DNA of 37,132 nt, taken from contig CALHLW010000127.1 of assembly GCA_938034615.1 (NCBI GenBank), positions 1 to 37,132 on the forward strand. Reading direction: 5' to 3'. Source of the DNA: an uncultured Neomegalonema sp. Its GTDB lineage: Bacteria; Pseudomonadota; Alphaproteobacteria; Rhodobacterales; Rhodobacteraceae. The translations under genes and the position numbers were made by a program. The notes beneath the pieces were generated by a model. That model did not search any database. It was given only the letters and a program-made list of their open reading frames with translations, and was not told the origin of the DNA. Positions 8,102 through 16,353 of the stretch are shown here, one piece after another (positions within the stretch are counted from its first letter, which is position 1; every line of letters starts with the position of its first letter).

Positions 8102-9424
8102 ATGCCCATCCACGTCCTCAAATCCGGCAAACCCGAATCCGAACGCGCAACCGATGACGCCAAGACCCGCGCCGTCGTCGAATCCACCCTCGCCGATATC
8201 GAGGAACGCGGCGACATGGCGGTTCGCGAACTCAGCGAAAAATTCGACGGCTACACCCCCGCCTCCTTCCGCCTCTCCGATGACGACATCGCCACCCTGA
8301 TCGGCAAAGTCTCCGCGCAGGACATGCACGACCTGAAATTCGCGCAGGAGCAAGTGCGCGCCTTCGCACAGGCGCAGCGCGATACGATGCTTGACCTTGA
8401 AACCGAGACGCGCCCCGGCGTGATCCTTGGCCACAAGCATATCCCGGTACAATCCGTCGGCTGCTACGTCCCCGGCGGCAAGTTCCCCATGGTCGCCTCC
8501 GCCCATATGTCCGTCACCACGGCGAGCGTCGCCAAAGTCCCCCGCATCATCGCCTGCACGCCCCCGTTCAACGGCGAGCCGAACCCCGCCGCCATCGCTG
8601 CCATGCACTTGGGCGGGGCGCAGGATATCTACGTCTTGGGCGGCATACAGGCCGTCGGGGCCATGGCGCTGGGCACCGAGACCATCGACCCTGTCCATAT
8701 GCTGATCGGCCCCGGCAATGCCTTCGTCGCCGAAGCCAAGCGACAGCTTTTCGGGCGCGTCGGCATCGACCTCTTCGCCGGACCCACCGAAACCATGGTG
8801 ATCGCCGACGACACCGTCGACGCCGAACTCGTCGCTACCGACCTGCTGGGACAGGCAGAACACGGCTACAATTCCCCCGCCGCGCTCCTCACCACCTCCC
8901 GCAAGCTGGCCGATGCGACGCTGGCCGAGATCGATCGCCTCCTCGAAATCCTTCCCACGAAGGAAACGGCGAGCGCTAGCTGGCGCGACTACGGCGACGT
9001 GATCCTCTGCGACACATACGAAGAGATGCTCGCCGTCGCCGATGACATGGCCTACGAGCATGTGCAGGTGATGACCGACCGCGACGACTGGTTCCTCGAC
9101 CACATGACCTGTTATGGCGCGCTCTTCCTCGGCCCCCGCACCAACGTCGCCAATGGCGACAAGGTCATCGGCACGAACCACACCCTCCCCACCCGCAAGG
9201 CGGGCCGCTATACGGGCGGCCTATGGGTCGGCAAATACCTGAAAACTCACAGCTACCAGCGCATTACCACCGACGAAGCCGCCACCGAAATCGGTGCCTA
9301 CGGCTCACGCCTCTGTATGCTGGAAGGCTTCGTCGGCCACGCGGAGCAATGCAACGTCCGCGTCCGCCGCTACGGCGGCGTCAACGTGCCGTATGGAGAA
9401 GGTGCGCCGGTGCGCGAAGGATGA
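8102..9424 (+). CDS. Histidinol-dehydrogenase-family NAD-dependent alcohol dehydrogenase (HpsN-like paralogue 1)
   Basis: 440 residues, the usual length for the HisD family. Zinc and catalytic residues are all present by family alignment: Q251 and H254 ([10 protein letters not shown]), E319-H320 (MAYEHVQ), D353 ([10 protein letters not shown]) and H413 (EGFVGHAE). True HisD oxidises histidinol to histidine; relatives such as HpsN oxidise sulfopropanediol (DHPS) to sulfolactate in two NAD-dependent steps. With a TRAP receptor upstream and an SDR downstream, and no his genes nearby, a catabolic alcohol dehydrogenase is more likely than histidine synthesis. A second, clearly different paralogue lies at 35554. 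GAAAGAG lies just before the ATG. Confidence 0.75.
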   Translation: MPIHVLKSGKPESERATDDAKTRAVVESTLADIEERGDMAVRELSEKFDGYTPASFRLSDDDIATLIGKVSAQDMHDLKFAQEQVRAFAQAQRDTMLDLETETRPGVILGHKHIPVQSVGCYVPGGKFPMVASAHMSVTTASVAKVPRIIACTPPFNGEPNPAAIAAMHLGGAQDIYVLGGIQAVGAMALGTETIDPVHMLIGPGNAFVAEAKRQLFGRVGIDLFAGPTETMVIADDTVDAELVATDLLGQAEHGYNSPAALLTTSRKLADATLAEIDRLLEILPTKETASASWRDYGDVILCDTYEEMLAVADDMAYEHVQVMTDRDDWFLDHMTCYGALFLGPRTNVANGDKVIGTNHTLPTRKAGRYTGGLWVGKYLKTHSYQRITTDEAATEIGAYGSRLCMLEGFVGHAEQCNVRVRRYGGVNVPYGEGAPVREG

Positions 9425-9446
9425 TTTCGAGGTGCGAGCCTCTTCT

Positions 9447-9562
9447 CCCTCTCCCCGCTTGCGGGGGAGGGCCGGGGAGGGGGGAGCGGCCTCGCCGCAC
9501 GAAACACTGTGAGGGGCGGAGAGACCCCCCTTCCAACCCTCCCCCCACTTCGCGGGGAGAGG
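9447..9562. repeat. Inverted pair of GC-rich palindromic repeats
   Basis: Two copies of a roughly 37-base unit lie in opposite orientation. The left copy (from 9449) contains CCTCTCCCCGCTTGCGGGGG; the right copy (to 9562) reads as its reverse complement with a few differences, containing CACTTCGCGGGGAGAGG. Each copy can itself fold around its short GC arm. They fill the gap between the dehydrogenase and SDR genes. This resembles the intergenic palindromic elements of Rhizobiales and Rhodobacterales. It may act as a transcript-end structure. Confidence 0.7.
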
Positions 9563-9600
9563 ACTAAAATTACCCTAAAACAAACATTTCGAGAAACACC

Positions 9601-10365
9601 ATGATCCTCCCCCGCACCCCCTCCTTTCGCCTCGACGGCAAGCGCGCGCTCGTCGCGGGCGCATCCTCCGGCATCGGTCTCGGTTGCGCCGTCGCCTTGG
9701 CCGAGGCAGGCGCGCATGTGGTGATGGCGGCACGGGGGCGGGAGCGTCTCGACGCAGCGGTGAAAGCGATGGGCGAAGCAGGGCATTCCGCTGAGGCCCT
9801 GACTCTCGACATCGCCGATATCGATGGGATGCGCGACACGCTTGCGCCACTCGGCCCACTCGACATCCTTGTCAATTCAGCCGGTATCGCCCGCCACTCC
9901 CCCGCGCTGGAGACGGCTCCGGCAGATTACGACACGGTGATGGCGGCGAATGTCCGGGGGGCCTATTTCCTCGCTGTCGGTGCCGCCCATGGCATGGCGC
10001 AGGCGGGCAAGGGCGGCTCGATCATCACGATTTCCTCCCAGATGGCCCATGTCGGCGGCCCCGACCGCGCCGTCTATTGTGCCTCGAAACATGCCGTCGA
10101 GGGCTTCACGAAAGCCATGGCTATCGAATGGGGACCGCAACGTATCCGCGTCAACACAATTTGCCCCACCTTCATCCGCACCCCCCTGACCGAACCGACT
10201 TTCGCCGATCCCGAGCGCGTCGCGTGGATCGAGGAAAAGATCAAACTGGGCCGGGTAGGGGAGGTCGAAGACATCATGGGTGCGACCGTCTTCCTTGCTT
10301 CCGATGCCTCTGCGCTCGTCACCGGAACCTCGCTGCTGATCGATGGCGGCTGGACGGCGGATTGA
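9601..10365 (+). CDS. Short-chain dehydrogenase/reductase (SDR)
   Basis: A 254-residue classical SDR. The cofactor motif is GASSGIG (residues 20-26, with Ala in place of the usual Thr before it), NSAG is at 92-95, and the catalytic Ser146-Tyr159-Lys163 set lies in SSQMAHVGGPDRAVYCASK. The C-terminal VTGTSLLIDGGWTAD is typical of 3-oxoacyl/glucose-dehydrogenase-like SDRs. It follows the HisD-family gene in the same direction, so the two probably act on one substrate; in DHPS catabolism SDRs such as HpsO interconvert the enantiomers. That link is inference. The 176-base gap holds a palindromic repeat, so coupling at the transcript level is not certain. Confidence 0.85.
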   Translation: MILPRTPSFRLDGKRALVAGASSGIGLGCAVALAEAGAHVVMAARGRERLDAAVKAMGEAGHSAEALTLDIADIDGMRDTLAPLGPLDILVNSAGIARHSPALETAPADYDTVMAANVRGAYFLAVGAAHGMAQAGKGGSIITISSQMAHVGGPDRAVYCASKHAVEGFTKAMAIEWGPQRIRVNTICPTFIRTPLTEPTFADPERVAWIEEKIKLGRVGEVEDIMGATVFLASDASALVTGTSLLIDGGWTAD

Positions 10366-10381
10366 GATTTCTTCGTGGCCC

Positions 10382-10424
10382 GGTCTATCCGGCACAAGGA
10401 GAAAGCCTGTGTGTTGGATAGACC
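10382..10424. repeat. Nine-base inverted repeat after the SDR gene
   Basis: GGTCTATCC (10382-10390) and GGATAGACC (10416-10424) are perfect inverted copies around a 25-base loop, 17 bases after the SDR stop. It could be a transcript-end structure or an operator. The long loop and lack of a T-run make an intrinsic terminator doubtful. Confidence 0.35.
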
Positions 10425-10501
10425 TCAATACGCTTCAGTGCTCGGAATAAGCCCGCTCGCATGGCCCATAACTTGAAAAGACAACCCCGATAGGATTTCA
10501 T

Positions 10502-10518
10502 TGCCCCAATATGGGGCA
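10502..10518. promoter_or_regulatory. Operator-like palindrome before the gene at 10536
   Basis: TGCCCCA-ATA-TGGGGCA is a perfect inverted repeat with seven-base arms and a three-base centre, 17 bases before the ATG at 10536. Its size and symmetry fit a dimeric repressor site. No matching second copy was noticed elsewhere in the window. Confidence 0.45.
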
Positions 10519-10535
10519 TAGCGGGGATTAGAGCA

Positions 10536-11540
10536 ATGGATTTTCGGATCATCACGAAACAGGTTACGTCCCTGTCCATTCCCGGCACAATGCATCAAAT
10601 CCGCTCTTTCGGCGTGATTTCGGCGATCTGCGCGCTGCTTGGCACCGCCGTTCTGGCCCAGACAACCAGCGATTTCCTCGACCCGCTCGATCAGGAACGG
10701 GTTCGGATCGAACAGCGCGGCGACGCCCCGCTCAGCTCTCCGGCTGCCCGTGAAAAGCCTGCTCGCCCCGATGCCTCCGCCTCTGAACGAGAAGCCAACG
10801 GCCTGCTGACCCGTGCCCGCGACGGGGCAACCTCGGGTGCCGCGGCGGCGCAGGACCGTGCGACGGGATTCTGGGCCAGGATGAAGGGCGCTGTCTCGGA
10901 TATTGCGGCAAGCCTTGGTCTGCCGACAGCGGGATTGCTCGGTCTTCTTGGTCTCTTGCTTGCTGGTCTGGCCGCCCTCGTCGGATGGACCCTTTTCCGT
11001 GGTAAGCGCCGGTCTCGCAAAGCGCGCAGGGACGTCGGCGTCTACGCCCGATCGAAGGAATCGACGGGGCGACGTCAACTGGGAGACGCCAATCCTCTCG
11101 CTACATCGGCTGCGGCGGAACCGGAGTTCCAGGAAAAGGAATTCGAGGAAAACATGCCCGAGGATTTCGACACGATCTTCGAGGAGGAGCGCAGCGCGAC
11201 GCCAATTCCCCCCAAGACGAAAGATGCCTCGACATGGCGCAAGCCGAATCTCGACCGGCTTCGCAATTCGATCAAGGCGGACTGGAAGGCCGACAAGGTG
11301 CGATCCGGCGCAGAAACTGGAGCACTCGCCCCCGTCACAGCGGCGGCCCTTGCCAGCACAGACCCGGCTGAGCGCAGCCTCGACGATATCTCCGACGGCT
11401 GGGAGGATTGGGACGATCAGGTCAAGCCCGAAGATGATCCTTGGGGCGAGACCCTGACGACAGGCGACGACACCGCCGAACGTGACGACGCCGCGATCAA
11501 GCGTATCCAGGCATTGCGAGAATCCCTGCGCGCGTCCTGA
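10536..11540 (+). CDS. Uncharacterised two-segment membrane protein with acidic cytoplasmic tail
   Basis: 334 residues from the ATG at 10536. A second ATG at 10590 would begin exactly at a signal-like segment (MHQIRSFGVISAICALLG..., cleavage after VLA) and may be the true start; neither has a strong ribosome site. After a hydrophilic region comes one strong membrane segment (about residues 131-155 of the long form, Leu/Gly-rich) followed by a basic patch KRRSRKARR. The C-terminal half is acidic and low in complexity, with a Trp/Asp-rich motif DGWEDWDDQVKPEDDPWGE. The basic patch suggests the C-terminus is cytoplasmic. I recognise no family. It stands alone behind a palindromic operator candidate. 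Confidence 0.65.
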   Translation: MDFRIITKQVTSLSIPGTMHQIRSFGVISAICALLGTAVLAQTTSDFLDPLDQERVRIEQRGDAPLSSPAAREKPARPDASASEREANGLLTRARDGATSGAAAAQDRATGFWARMKGAVSDIAASLGLPTAGLLGLLGLLLAGLAALVGWTLFRGKRRSRKARRDVGVYARSKESTGRRQLGDANPLATSAAAEPEFQEKEFEENMPEDFDTIFEEERSATPIPPKTKDASTWRKPNLDRLRNSIKADWKADKVRSGAETGALAPVTAAALASTDPAERSLDDISDGWEDWDDQVKPEDDPWGETLTTGDDTAERDDAAIKRIQALRESLRAS

Positions 11541-11613
11541 ATAATTCGTGTTCATAATGGCGTGAGGTTTGCGTGATATTTCGTCCGTACCAATTCGGTT
11601 CGCGAGGAACATC

Positions 11614-13269
11614 ATGCGTTATACTCCCGCCTTCCTCGGTCTTGCGCTCGCCGCAATCGCCGTGTCCGACGCCAAAGCGACGACCCTGTGCACCAACGCT
11701 CTCGGTGCGCTGGTCGGCTGTACAACCGGAACCGTGGCCGCATCCGGCTCGGTCGAGGTGGATGGTATCGAGTTCCGCAGTTTCTCGGGGAGCGGGAATA
11801 ATGTCGCCAACTCCGATTGGGGGTCGGCGGGTACCAGTTTCCTGACGGCCACAGACGCATCGACTCCCGGCAGCGGATTGACCCGCACCAATGGCCCCGA
11901 CGCGCGCACGGTCTCGACGTCGATGGGTGACATGTCGAACGATATCGGCACGGAAGGCCTGAGCAGCATGTTCTGGGCATGGGGCCAGTTCATCGACCAT
12001 GACATCACCCTCACCGGAGAGGCTTCGGGGAGCGGCAATCTCACTCTCGGCGGCGATATGGGCGCGGTCGATAGCGTGCTCAAGGTAGATGGCACGCCAA
12101 TCAATGAGATCAGTGCCTATCTCGATGCGTCGATGGTCTACGGCTCCGACGAGACGAAAGCCACCAATCTGCGCACGAATGACGGCACGGGCCGCCTGCT
12201 CCTGGGGGAAGACGGCAATCTGCCGCGCGATGCGGACGGTAATTTCCTCGCCGGGGATGTGCGGGCGAATGAGCAGCAGCAATTGATTTCGATGCATACG
12301 ATCTTTGCCCGCGAGCATAACCGCATTGCCGATACCCTGTCCGACGTGAACCCGGATTGGTCAGGCGAGCGCGTATATCAGGAATCACGATCCCTCGTCG
12401 GGGCGCAAATCCAGGCGATCACCTATAATGAATGGCTGCCGCGCCTGCTCGGTGAAGATGGGATGGAGGCCTATGGTGGCTACGATGCCGGTGTAAATGC
12501 GGGGATGACGACCGAGTTTTCGTCCTGTGCCTTCCGGTTCTGCCACTCGATGATCCCGGACGAGTTGGAACGGTTGGCCGAGAACGGCGATCCAATCGCA
12601 CAGGGGCACTTGCAGTTACGCGACGGCTTTTTCTCGCCGGAGACCTTCATTGAGGCCGGTGGAGCGGATCCACTTCTGCGCGGACTTGCGGCGCAGGATG
12701 CCATGGCCGTCGATGCGGCGATGTCGGGGGAACTTCGCAATTTCCTCAATGCGGGCAACGGCGAGGACAGCGACCTGCTGGCGCGCAACATCGCACGGGG
12801 ACGCGATACGGAGCTGGCGGATTACAATCTGCTGCGGGCCGCCTATGGGCTGCCACCGGTGGAATCATGGGCCGAGATGACGGATGATCCCGTTCTCGCC
12901 GCCGAGCTTGCCTCCCTTTACGGGAATACGCCTGACGGCCTCGACCCCTTCCTCGGTGCGTTGATCGAGACGCCTGCGGATGGGGCATTGGTCGGCGCGC
13001 TGAATAGCGCGATCATTGGCGATCAGTTTGAGCGTCTGCGAAGCGGTGACCGCTTCTGGTACGAGCGGATGTTCGAAGGCGAGATGCTGTCGTGGATCAC
13101 CGATCGCAGCCTGTCGGACATCATTCTCGACAATACCGGGATTGAGTGGATGCAGGACAATGTCTTCGTTACGGCTGCGCGCCGTGCTGTCAGCGAGCCG
13201 GTTCCGCTCGCCCTGTTCGTCGTCGCATTGACAATGCTGGTGCGACGCAAGCGCGTGATTGCTGCGTAA
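11614..13269 (+). CDS. Secreted animal-type haem peroxidase with C-terminal sorting-like tail
   Basis: 551 residues. AGGA lies five bases before the ATG at 11614, which opens a signal peptide (MRYTPAFLGLALAAIAVSDA). The animal haem peroxidase (myeloperoxidase-like) signature is present: distal WGQFIDHD (His129), FAREHNRIAD (Arg233), proximal FRFCHSMIP (His311) and IARGRDTELADYN with the conserved Arg-Gly-Arg-Asp and Tyr-Asn. The C-terminus ends with EPVP, a hydrophobic stretch (LALFVVALTML) and VRRKR, which looks like a PEP-CTERM/VPLPA-type membrane sorting tail. Such enzymes oxidise halides or phenolic substrates outside the cell. No partner gene is adjacent. Confidence 0.85.
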   Translation: MRYTPAFLGLALAAIAVSDAKATTLCTNALGALVGCTTGTVAASGSVEVDGIEFRSFSGSGNNVANSDWGSAGTSFLTATDASTPGSGLTRTNGPDARTVSTSMGDMSNDIGTEGLSSMFWAWGQFIDHDITLTGEASGSGNLTLGGDMGAVDSVLKVDGTPINEISAYLDASMVYGSDETKATNLRTNDGTGRLLLGEDGNLPRDADGNFLAGDVRANEQQQLISMHTIFAREHNRIADTLSDVNPDWSGERVYQESRSLVGAQIQAITYNEWLPRLLGEDGMEAYGGYDAGVNAGMTTEFSSCAFRFCHSMIPDELERLAENGDPIAQGHLQLRDGFFSPETFIEAGGADPLLRGLAAQDAMAVDAAMSGELRNFLNAGNGEDSDLLARNIARGRDTELADYNLLRAAYGLPPVESWAEMTDDPVLAAELASLYGNTPDGLDPFLGALIETPADGALVGALNSAIIGDQFERLRSGDRFWYERMFEGEMLSWITDRSLSDIILDNTGIEWMQDNVFVTAARRAVSEPVPLALFVVALTMLVRRKRVIAA

Positions 13270-13338
13270 TATCAGACTGAAAGAAGGATCATTCCTTCAC
13301 CAGCGGAAATGGTGCCTCGACACTGAGCCGACTCGGCG

Positions 13339-13548
13339 TCAGTCGAGCGGTTCGAGCGCACCTGCCGAACTGCGACCCTGACGGTCGGTTTCAATCTCGT
13401 AATTGATCTTCTGGCCATCCGCGAGGCCGGTCAATCCGGCGTTCTGAACGGCAGAGATGTGCACGAATACGTCCTTGCCGCCTTCGCTCGGTTCGATAAA
13501 TCCGTAACCCTTTGTAGGGTTGAACCATTTCACGGTACCAGTAGCCAT
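13339..13548 (-). CDS. cspA: Cold-shock domain protein (CspA family)
   Basis: A 69-residue single cold-shock domain with both RNA-binding motifs: KGYGFI (RNP1) and VFVHIS (RNP2), starting MATGTVKWFN. It binds single-stranded RNA and DNA as a chaperone or antiterminator. GGAGA lies seven bases before the ATG. It lies downstream of fabI in the same direction, but a strong hairpin after fabI suggests its own promoter. The exact paralogue number cannot be told. Confidence 0.9.
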   Translation of the reverse strand: MATGTVKWFNPTKGYGFIEPSEGGKDVFVHISAVQNAGLTGLADGQKINYEIETDRQGRSSAGALEPLD

Positions 13549-13620
13549 CAGTCGTCTCCAAAAGTTAGCGCAATGCCTGCCCCCAGTGGCTTCGCGTTGA
13601 AACAGCGTTAACAGAAAATG

Positions 13621-13650
13621 ACCCGATTCTCAACTCTCGGCGAATCGGGT
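13621..13650 (-). terminator. fabI terminator hairpin
   Basis: ACCCGATTC (13621-13629) and GAATCGGGT (13642-13650) form a perfect nine-base stem with a 12-base loop, one base after the fabI stop. On the transcribed strand it is followed by CATTTTCTGTT, so it is a plausible intrinsic terminator. Confidence 0.6.
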
Positions 13651-13651
13651 G

Positions 13652-14461
13652 TCAAGTGAGGTTCTCTTCCGCGACCATTCCCATGGCGTGATAGCCGCAA
13701 TCGACGTAGATCGTCTCGCCCGTCGTGCCGCCGCCCATATCCGACAGCAGGTAGAGCGCGGCTCCGCCAACCTCGTCGAGGGCCGCCGTGCGACGCAGGG
13801 GCGAGTTACGGACGTTGAAGCCATAGACCTTGCGCGCCGAGCCGACCGCCGACCCGGCCAGCGTGCGCATCGGTCCCGGCGAGACGGCGTTGACGCGGAT
13901 GCCATCCGGCCCGAGATCGGCGGCAAGGTAGCGGACGCTGGCTTCCAAGGCCGCCTTTGCAACGCCCATGACGTTGTAGTTGGGCAGAACGCGCTCGGCC
14001 CCCAGATAGGTGAGCGTAACGACGGAGCCGCCATTGGTCATCAATGGCTGGACGCGCTTGGTAAGGTCGGTGAGCGAGAAGCAGGAGATATCCATCGTGT
14101 TGAGGAAGTTGGTGCGCGACGTATTCACATAGCGGCCCTTCAACTCGTTCTTGTCGGAATAGGCGATGGCATGCACAAGGAAGTCGAGCGAGCCCCATTC
14201 CCTGGCCAGCGTCTCGAACACGGCATCGAGGCTATCGGAATCCTGCACATCGGCAGGGAGTACGAGGGATGAGCCGACGCTCTCGGCCAAAGGGCGCACC
14301 CGCTTGCCGAAACTGTCGCCCTGATAGGTGAAGGCCATCTCCGCGCCCTGAGCCGCGAGGGTGCGAGCGATCCCCCAGGCGATGGAATGGTCATTGGCGA
14401 CTCCCATCACGAGGCCGCGCTTTCCCTGCATCAGCGGGGTGGGGGAAGATTGATCGGTCAT
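13652..14461 (-). CDS. fabI: Enoyl-[acyl-carrier-protein] reductase [NADH] FabI
   Basis: 269 residues from the ATG at 14461 (an upstream in-frame start would add ten unconserved residues). FabI hallmarks are GKRGLVMGVANDHSIAWGIA (the divergent Rossmann glycine motif), FLVHAIAYSDKNEL, and the catalytic Tyr-x6-Lys in NYNVMGVAKAALE; the end reads DCGYHAMGM. It performs the last step of each fatty-acid elongation cycle in the cytoplasm. The gene points left and is followed by a hairpin and cspA. Nothing unusual. Confidence 0.95.
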   Translation of the reverse strand: MTDQSSPTPLMQGKRGLVMGVANDHSIAWGIARTLAAQGAEMAFTYQGDSFGKRVRPLAESVGSSLVLPADVQDSDSLDAVFETLAREWGSLDFLVHAIAYSDKNELKGRYVNTSRTNFLNTMDISCFSLTDLTKRVQPLMTNGGSVVTLTYLGAERVLPNYNVMGVAKAALEASVRYLAADLGPDGIRVNAVSPGPMRTLAGSAVGSARKVYGFNVRNSPLRRTAALDEVGGAALYLLSDMGGGTTGETIYVDCGYHAMGMVAEENLT

Positions 14462-14549
14462 GGGAATGCCTTCGGTGGGATTGTCGCGCAAGACATACCG
14501 GAGGTGGCGGGGGAAAAGAAGACGCTGTCCGGAGTTTTGAAGCGGCGTT

Positions 14550-15095
14550 TCAATTTGTTTCGATACCGCGCGCGACTGCCGTAAGTTGTTCCCTCATCCA
14601 AAGAAGAGGCGGATCGACATCGTTGCGAGCGTTCCAGATCAACGAGACTTCGAAATCTGGCGCGAGAAAAGGCAACGGGCTGATGGAGAATCCGCCCGCT
14701 GCAGCGTATGTTTGCGCGAGGCGCGTGGGGACCGTGGCGATGAGCGGTGCGGCGTGCAGAATATCAGGCAGGGTTGTGTAGCGTGGCGTCGTCAGGGCGA
14801 CATTGCGGTTTAGGCCCTGCTCGGCCAATGCCTCATCGATGAAGGTTCGGGGAGAGCCGGTGAGCGCCCGTACCACATGGTCGCAAGCAAGGTAGCGGTC
14901 GAGATCGATGGGGGGCCGCGTCGATGTGGGTGCGGGCATAGAGGCAGGATCGGCTTTCAGTGAACAGGGTCTGATGTCGGTGCCATGAGGCAGTCTGCGG
15001 CAGGTATCCGATGGCGAGGTCGATGGTTCCATCGTCGAGCATTGCCCCGAATTCGCTAAAGCCGATCTGCCGCAGGATGATCTTTACGTTCGGCG
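14550..15095 (-). pseudogene. LysR-family regulator remnant: substrate-binding domain only, frameshifted
   Basis: The minus strand encodes a clear LysR effector domain: APNVKIILRQIG, MLDDGTIDLAIGYLPQ and TLFTE; after a frame change at the C6 run near 14908-14914 it continues as PIDLDRYLACDHVVRALTG, SPRTFIDEAL, LIATVPTRLA and FEVSLIWNAR-ND-DP. The N-terminal DNA-binding helix-turn-helix (about the first 90 residues) is missing: homology stops near 15095. So the gene has both a 5' deletion and a one-base frameshift and cannot make a working regulator. The right end abuts the tail of another gene on the opposite strand. Confidence 0.8.
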
Positions 15096-15198
15096 CGGGG
15101 CCATTTCCGGCGCTGAGGCGACGCTGTCTTTCGACGTCGACGCCATGGAGAGCGCCGCAGCGGATATTCGCGACTTTCTCGACAAAGCCCTGAAATGA
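15091..15198 (+). pseudogene. C-terminal tail remnant of an unidentified gene
   Basis: In one plus frame, the last 30-odd codons read like real coding sequence and end at a TGA at 15196-15198: AISGAEATLSFDVDAMESAA, then ADIRDFLDKALK. Codons are G-rich at position one and about 70% GC at position three, and a strong terminator follows two bases later. The frame upstream of about 15091 runs antisense through the LysR remnant, so the tail is cut there. I read it as what remains of a gene once transcribed divergently from the LysR regulator. The protein family is not recognised. Confidence 0.4.
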
Positions 15199-15199
15199 A

Positions 15200-15225
15200 A
15201 ATGACGCGCCAAGGGGCGCGTCATT
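15200..15225. terminator. Terminator of the ATP synthase F0 operon (possibly bidirectional)
   Basis: AATGACGCGCC (15200-15210) and GGCGCGTCATT (15215-15225) form a perfect 11-base stem with an AAGG loop. Read leftwards, it lies about 25 bases after the atpF stop and is followed by TTCATTTC. Read rightwards, it follows the stop of the plus-strand gene remnant. Confidence 0.75.
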
Positions 15226-15249
15226 AACTCGATTCAAGTGTAAAGATAT

Positions 15250-15729
15250 TTAGTTCAAACGAGAACCAATCGTCGCGATGCCGTCATCGAGCATGGCTCC
15301 GGCGCGGTCGTCGTTCAGGCCGCCGCCGATGGCCTCGCGGGCCGCTGCGGTCGCTGCGCCGGCAGCGGCGTTGCGGACTTCGCGGGTAGCGCTGGCTTCG
15401 GCCTGTGCAATGCGATCTTCGGCAGCACGCAGTTTACGGGCGATGGATTGCTCCAGATCGATCTGAGCCTGTTCGGAAGCGGCGGTCGCCTCGGCCTTGG
15501 CGCGTTTGACGATCTCGTCAGCTTCCTTCTGCACGTCGGCCTGCTTGCGTTCGAAGGAGGCGAGAAGCGTCTGAGCCTCTTCCTTGGCCTGACGGGCCTC
15601 TTCGAGCTGGTCGCGGATGCGGTTGGCGCGGGCGTCGAGCATCGCGCCGATCTTCGAAGGCACCTTGTAGTAGAAGACGATGGCGAAGAAGAGGGCAAAG
15701 CCGATTGCGACGGCGATATTGGTATCCAT
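15250..15729 (-). CDS. atpF: F0F1 ATP synthase subunit b (F0)
   Basis: 159 residues: one N-terminal membrane segment (IAVAIGFALFFAIVFYYKV) followed by a long Ala/Glu/Arg/Lys-rich helix that forms the peripheral stalk. The start overlaps the end of the preceding b-type gene by one base (TGATG), so translation is coupled. It is the last gene of the F0 operon and is followed by a strong terminator. Alphaproteobacteria carry two b-type genes; I assign this one as b because it is last, after the longer b'. Confidence 0.9.
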   Translation of the reverse strand: MDTNIAVAIGFALFFAIVFYYKVPSKIGAMLDARANRIRDQLEEARQAKEEAQTLLASFERKQADVQKEADEIVKRAKAEATAASEQAQIDLEQSIARKLRAAEDRIAQAEASATREVRNAAAGAATAAAREAIGGGLNDDRAGAMLDDGIATIGSRLN

Positions 15730-16268
15730 CAGACCATTCCTCTCTCGGCGAGCGCGCGTTCGACGGCGGCGGAGATGGCGGAGGGATCGGCACTGCCGGG
15801 AGCCAGTTTCTCGACGATGGCCTTAGCGGTATCACTGGCGACTTCACGGGCGTTCGCGGTCGCTTCGGCGCGGATGGCGGAGATGCGTTCCTCACCTTCG
15901 GCCGTGCGAGCGGCGATCTCTGCTTCAGCCTTGGCGTTAGCCTCGGCGATCTGCGCATCCAGTTCGGCGCGGTTCTTCTCGGCGATTTCATGGGCGCGGG
16001 CCTTCGCGTCGGCGAGGGCTTTCTGATAGGTACCCTGCGCTTCCTCGGCCTTGACCTTGAGGGCGGCGGCGGAGTCTAGATCATCCGCGATGGCGTGATG
16101 ACGATCTTCCAGCGCACCGGCGATGCGAGGCATGATCTTCTTGGCGAGGATCTGATAGAGCAGCACGAGCGCGAGAGCCGCCCAGAAGATCTGGGACGCC
16201 CAGGTGTCGAAATCGAGCTGCGGCATTCCGACTGATTCAGAATGTCCGTCGGTAGCGGGCGATGCCAT
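15729..16268 (-). CDS. atpX: F0F1 ATP synthase subunit b' (F0)
   Basis: 179 residues: a short polar N-terminus, GMPQLDFDTWASQIFWAALALVLLYQIL (split here by its membrane segment at about residues 24-44), then a long charged Ala-rich coiled helix. The WASQIFW motif is typical of b' (AtpX/AtpG) of photosynthetic and related alphaproteobacteria. It pairs with b as a heterodimeric stalk. One-base overlap with atpF; 85 bases separate it from atpE. Confidence 0.9.
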   Translation of the reverse strand: MASPATDGHSESVGMPQLDFDTWASQIFWAALALVLLYQILAKKIMPRIAGALEDRHHAIADDLDSAAALKVKAEEAQGTYQKALADAKARAHEIAEKNRAELDAQIAEANAKAEAEIAARTAEGEERISAIRAEATANAREVASDTAKAIVEKLAPGSADPSAISAAVERALAERGMV

Positions 16269-16353
16269 CTACGGCCTCCACGTCACAAGAGGGTCGAGGG
16301 CGGGGCATCCAATGGGGACACCCTGCCCTTCAGGTATTGTCGCTTCGGGTGTC

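Noticed and set aside
6954-10365. Complete DHPS (hps) catabolic operon
   Set aside because: Only a receptor, a HisD-family enzyme and an SDR are present; transporter membrane subunits and the other hps genes are absent, and the better HpsN match is elsewhere in the window.
15096-15237. Extended N-terminus of the LysR remnant
   Set aside because: The apparent extra residues come from reading the atp operon terminator and the opposite-strand gene tail; they have no helix-turn-helix character.
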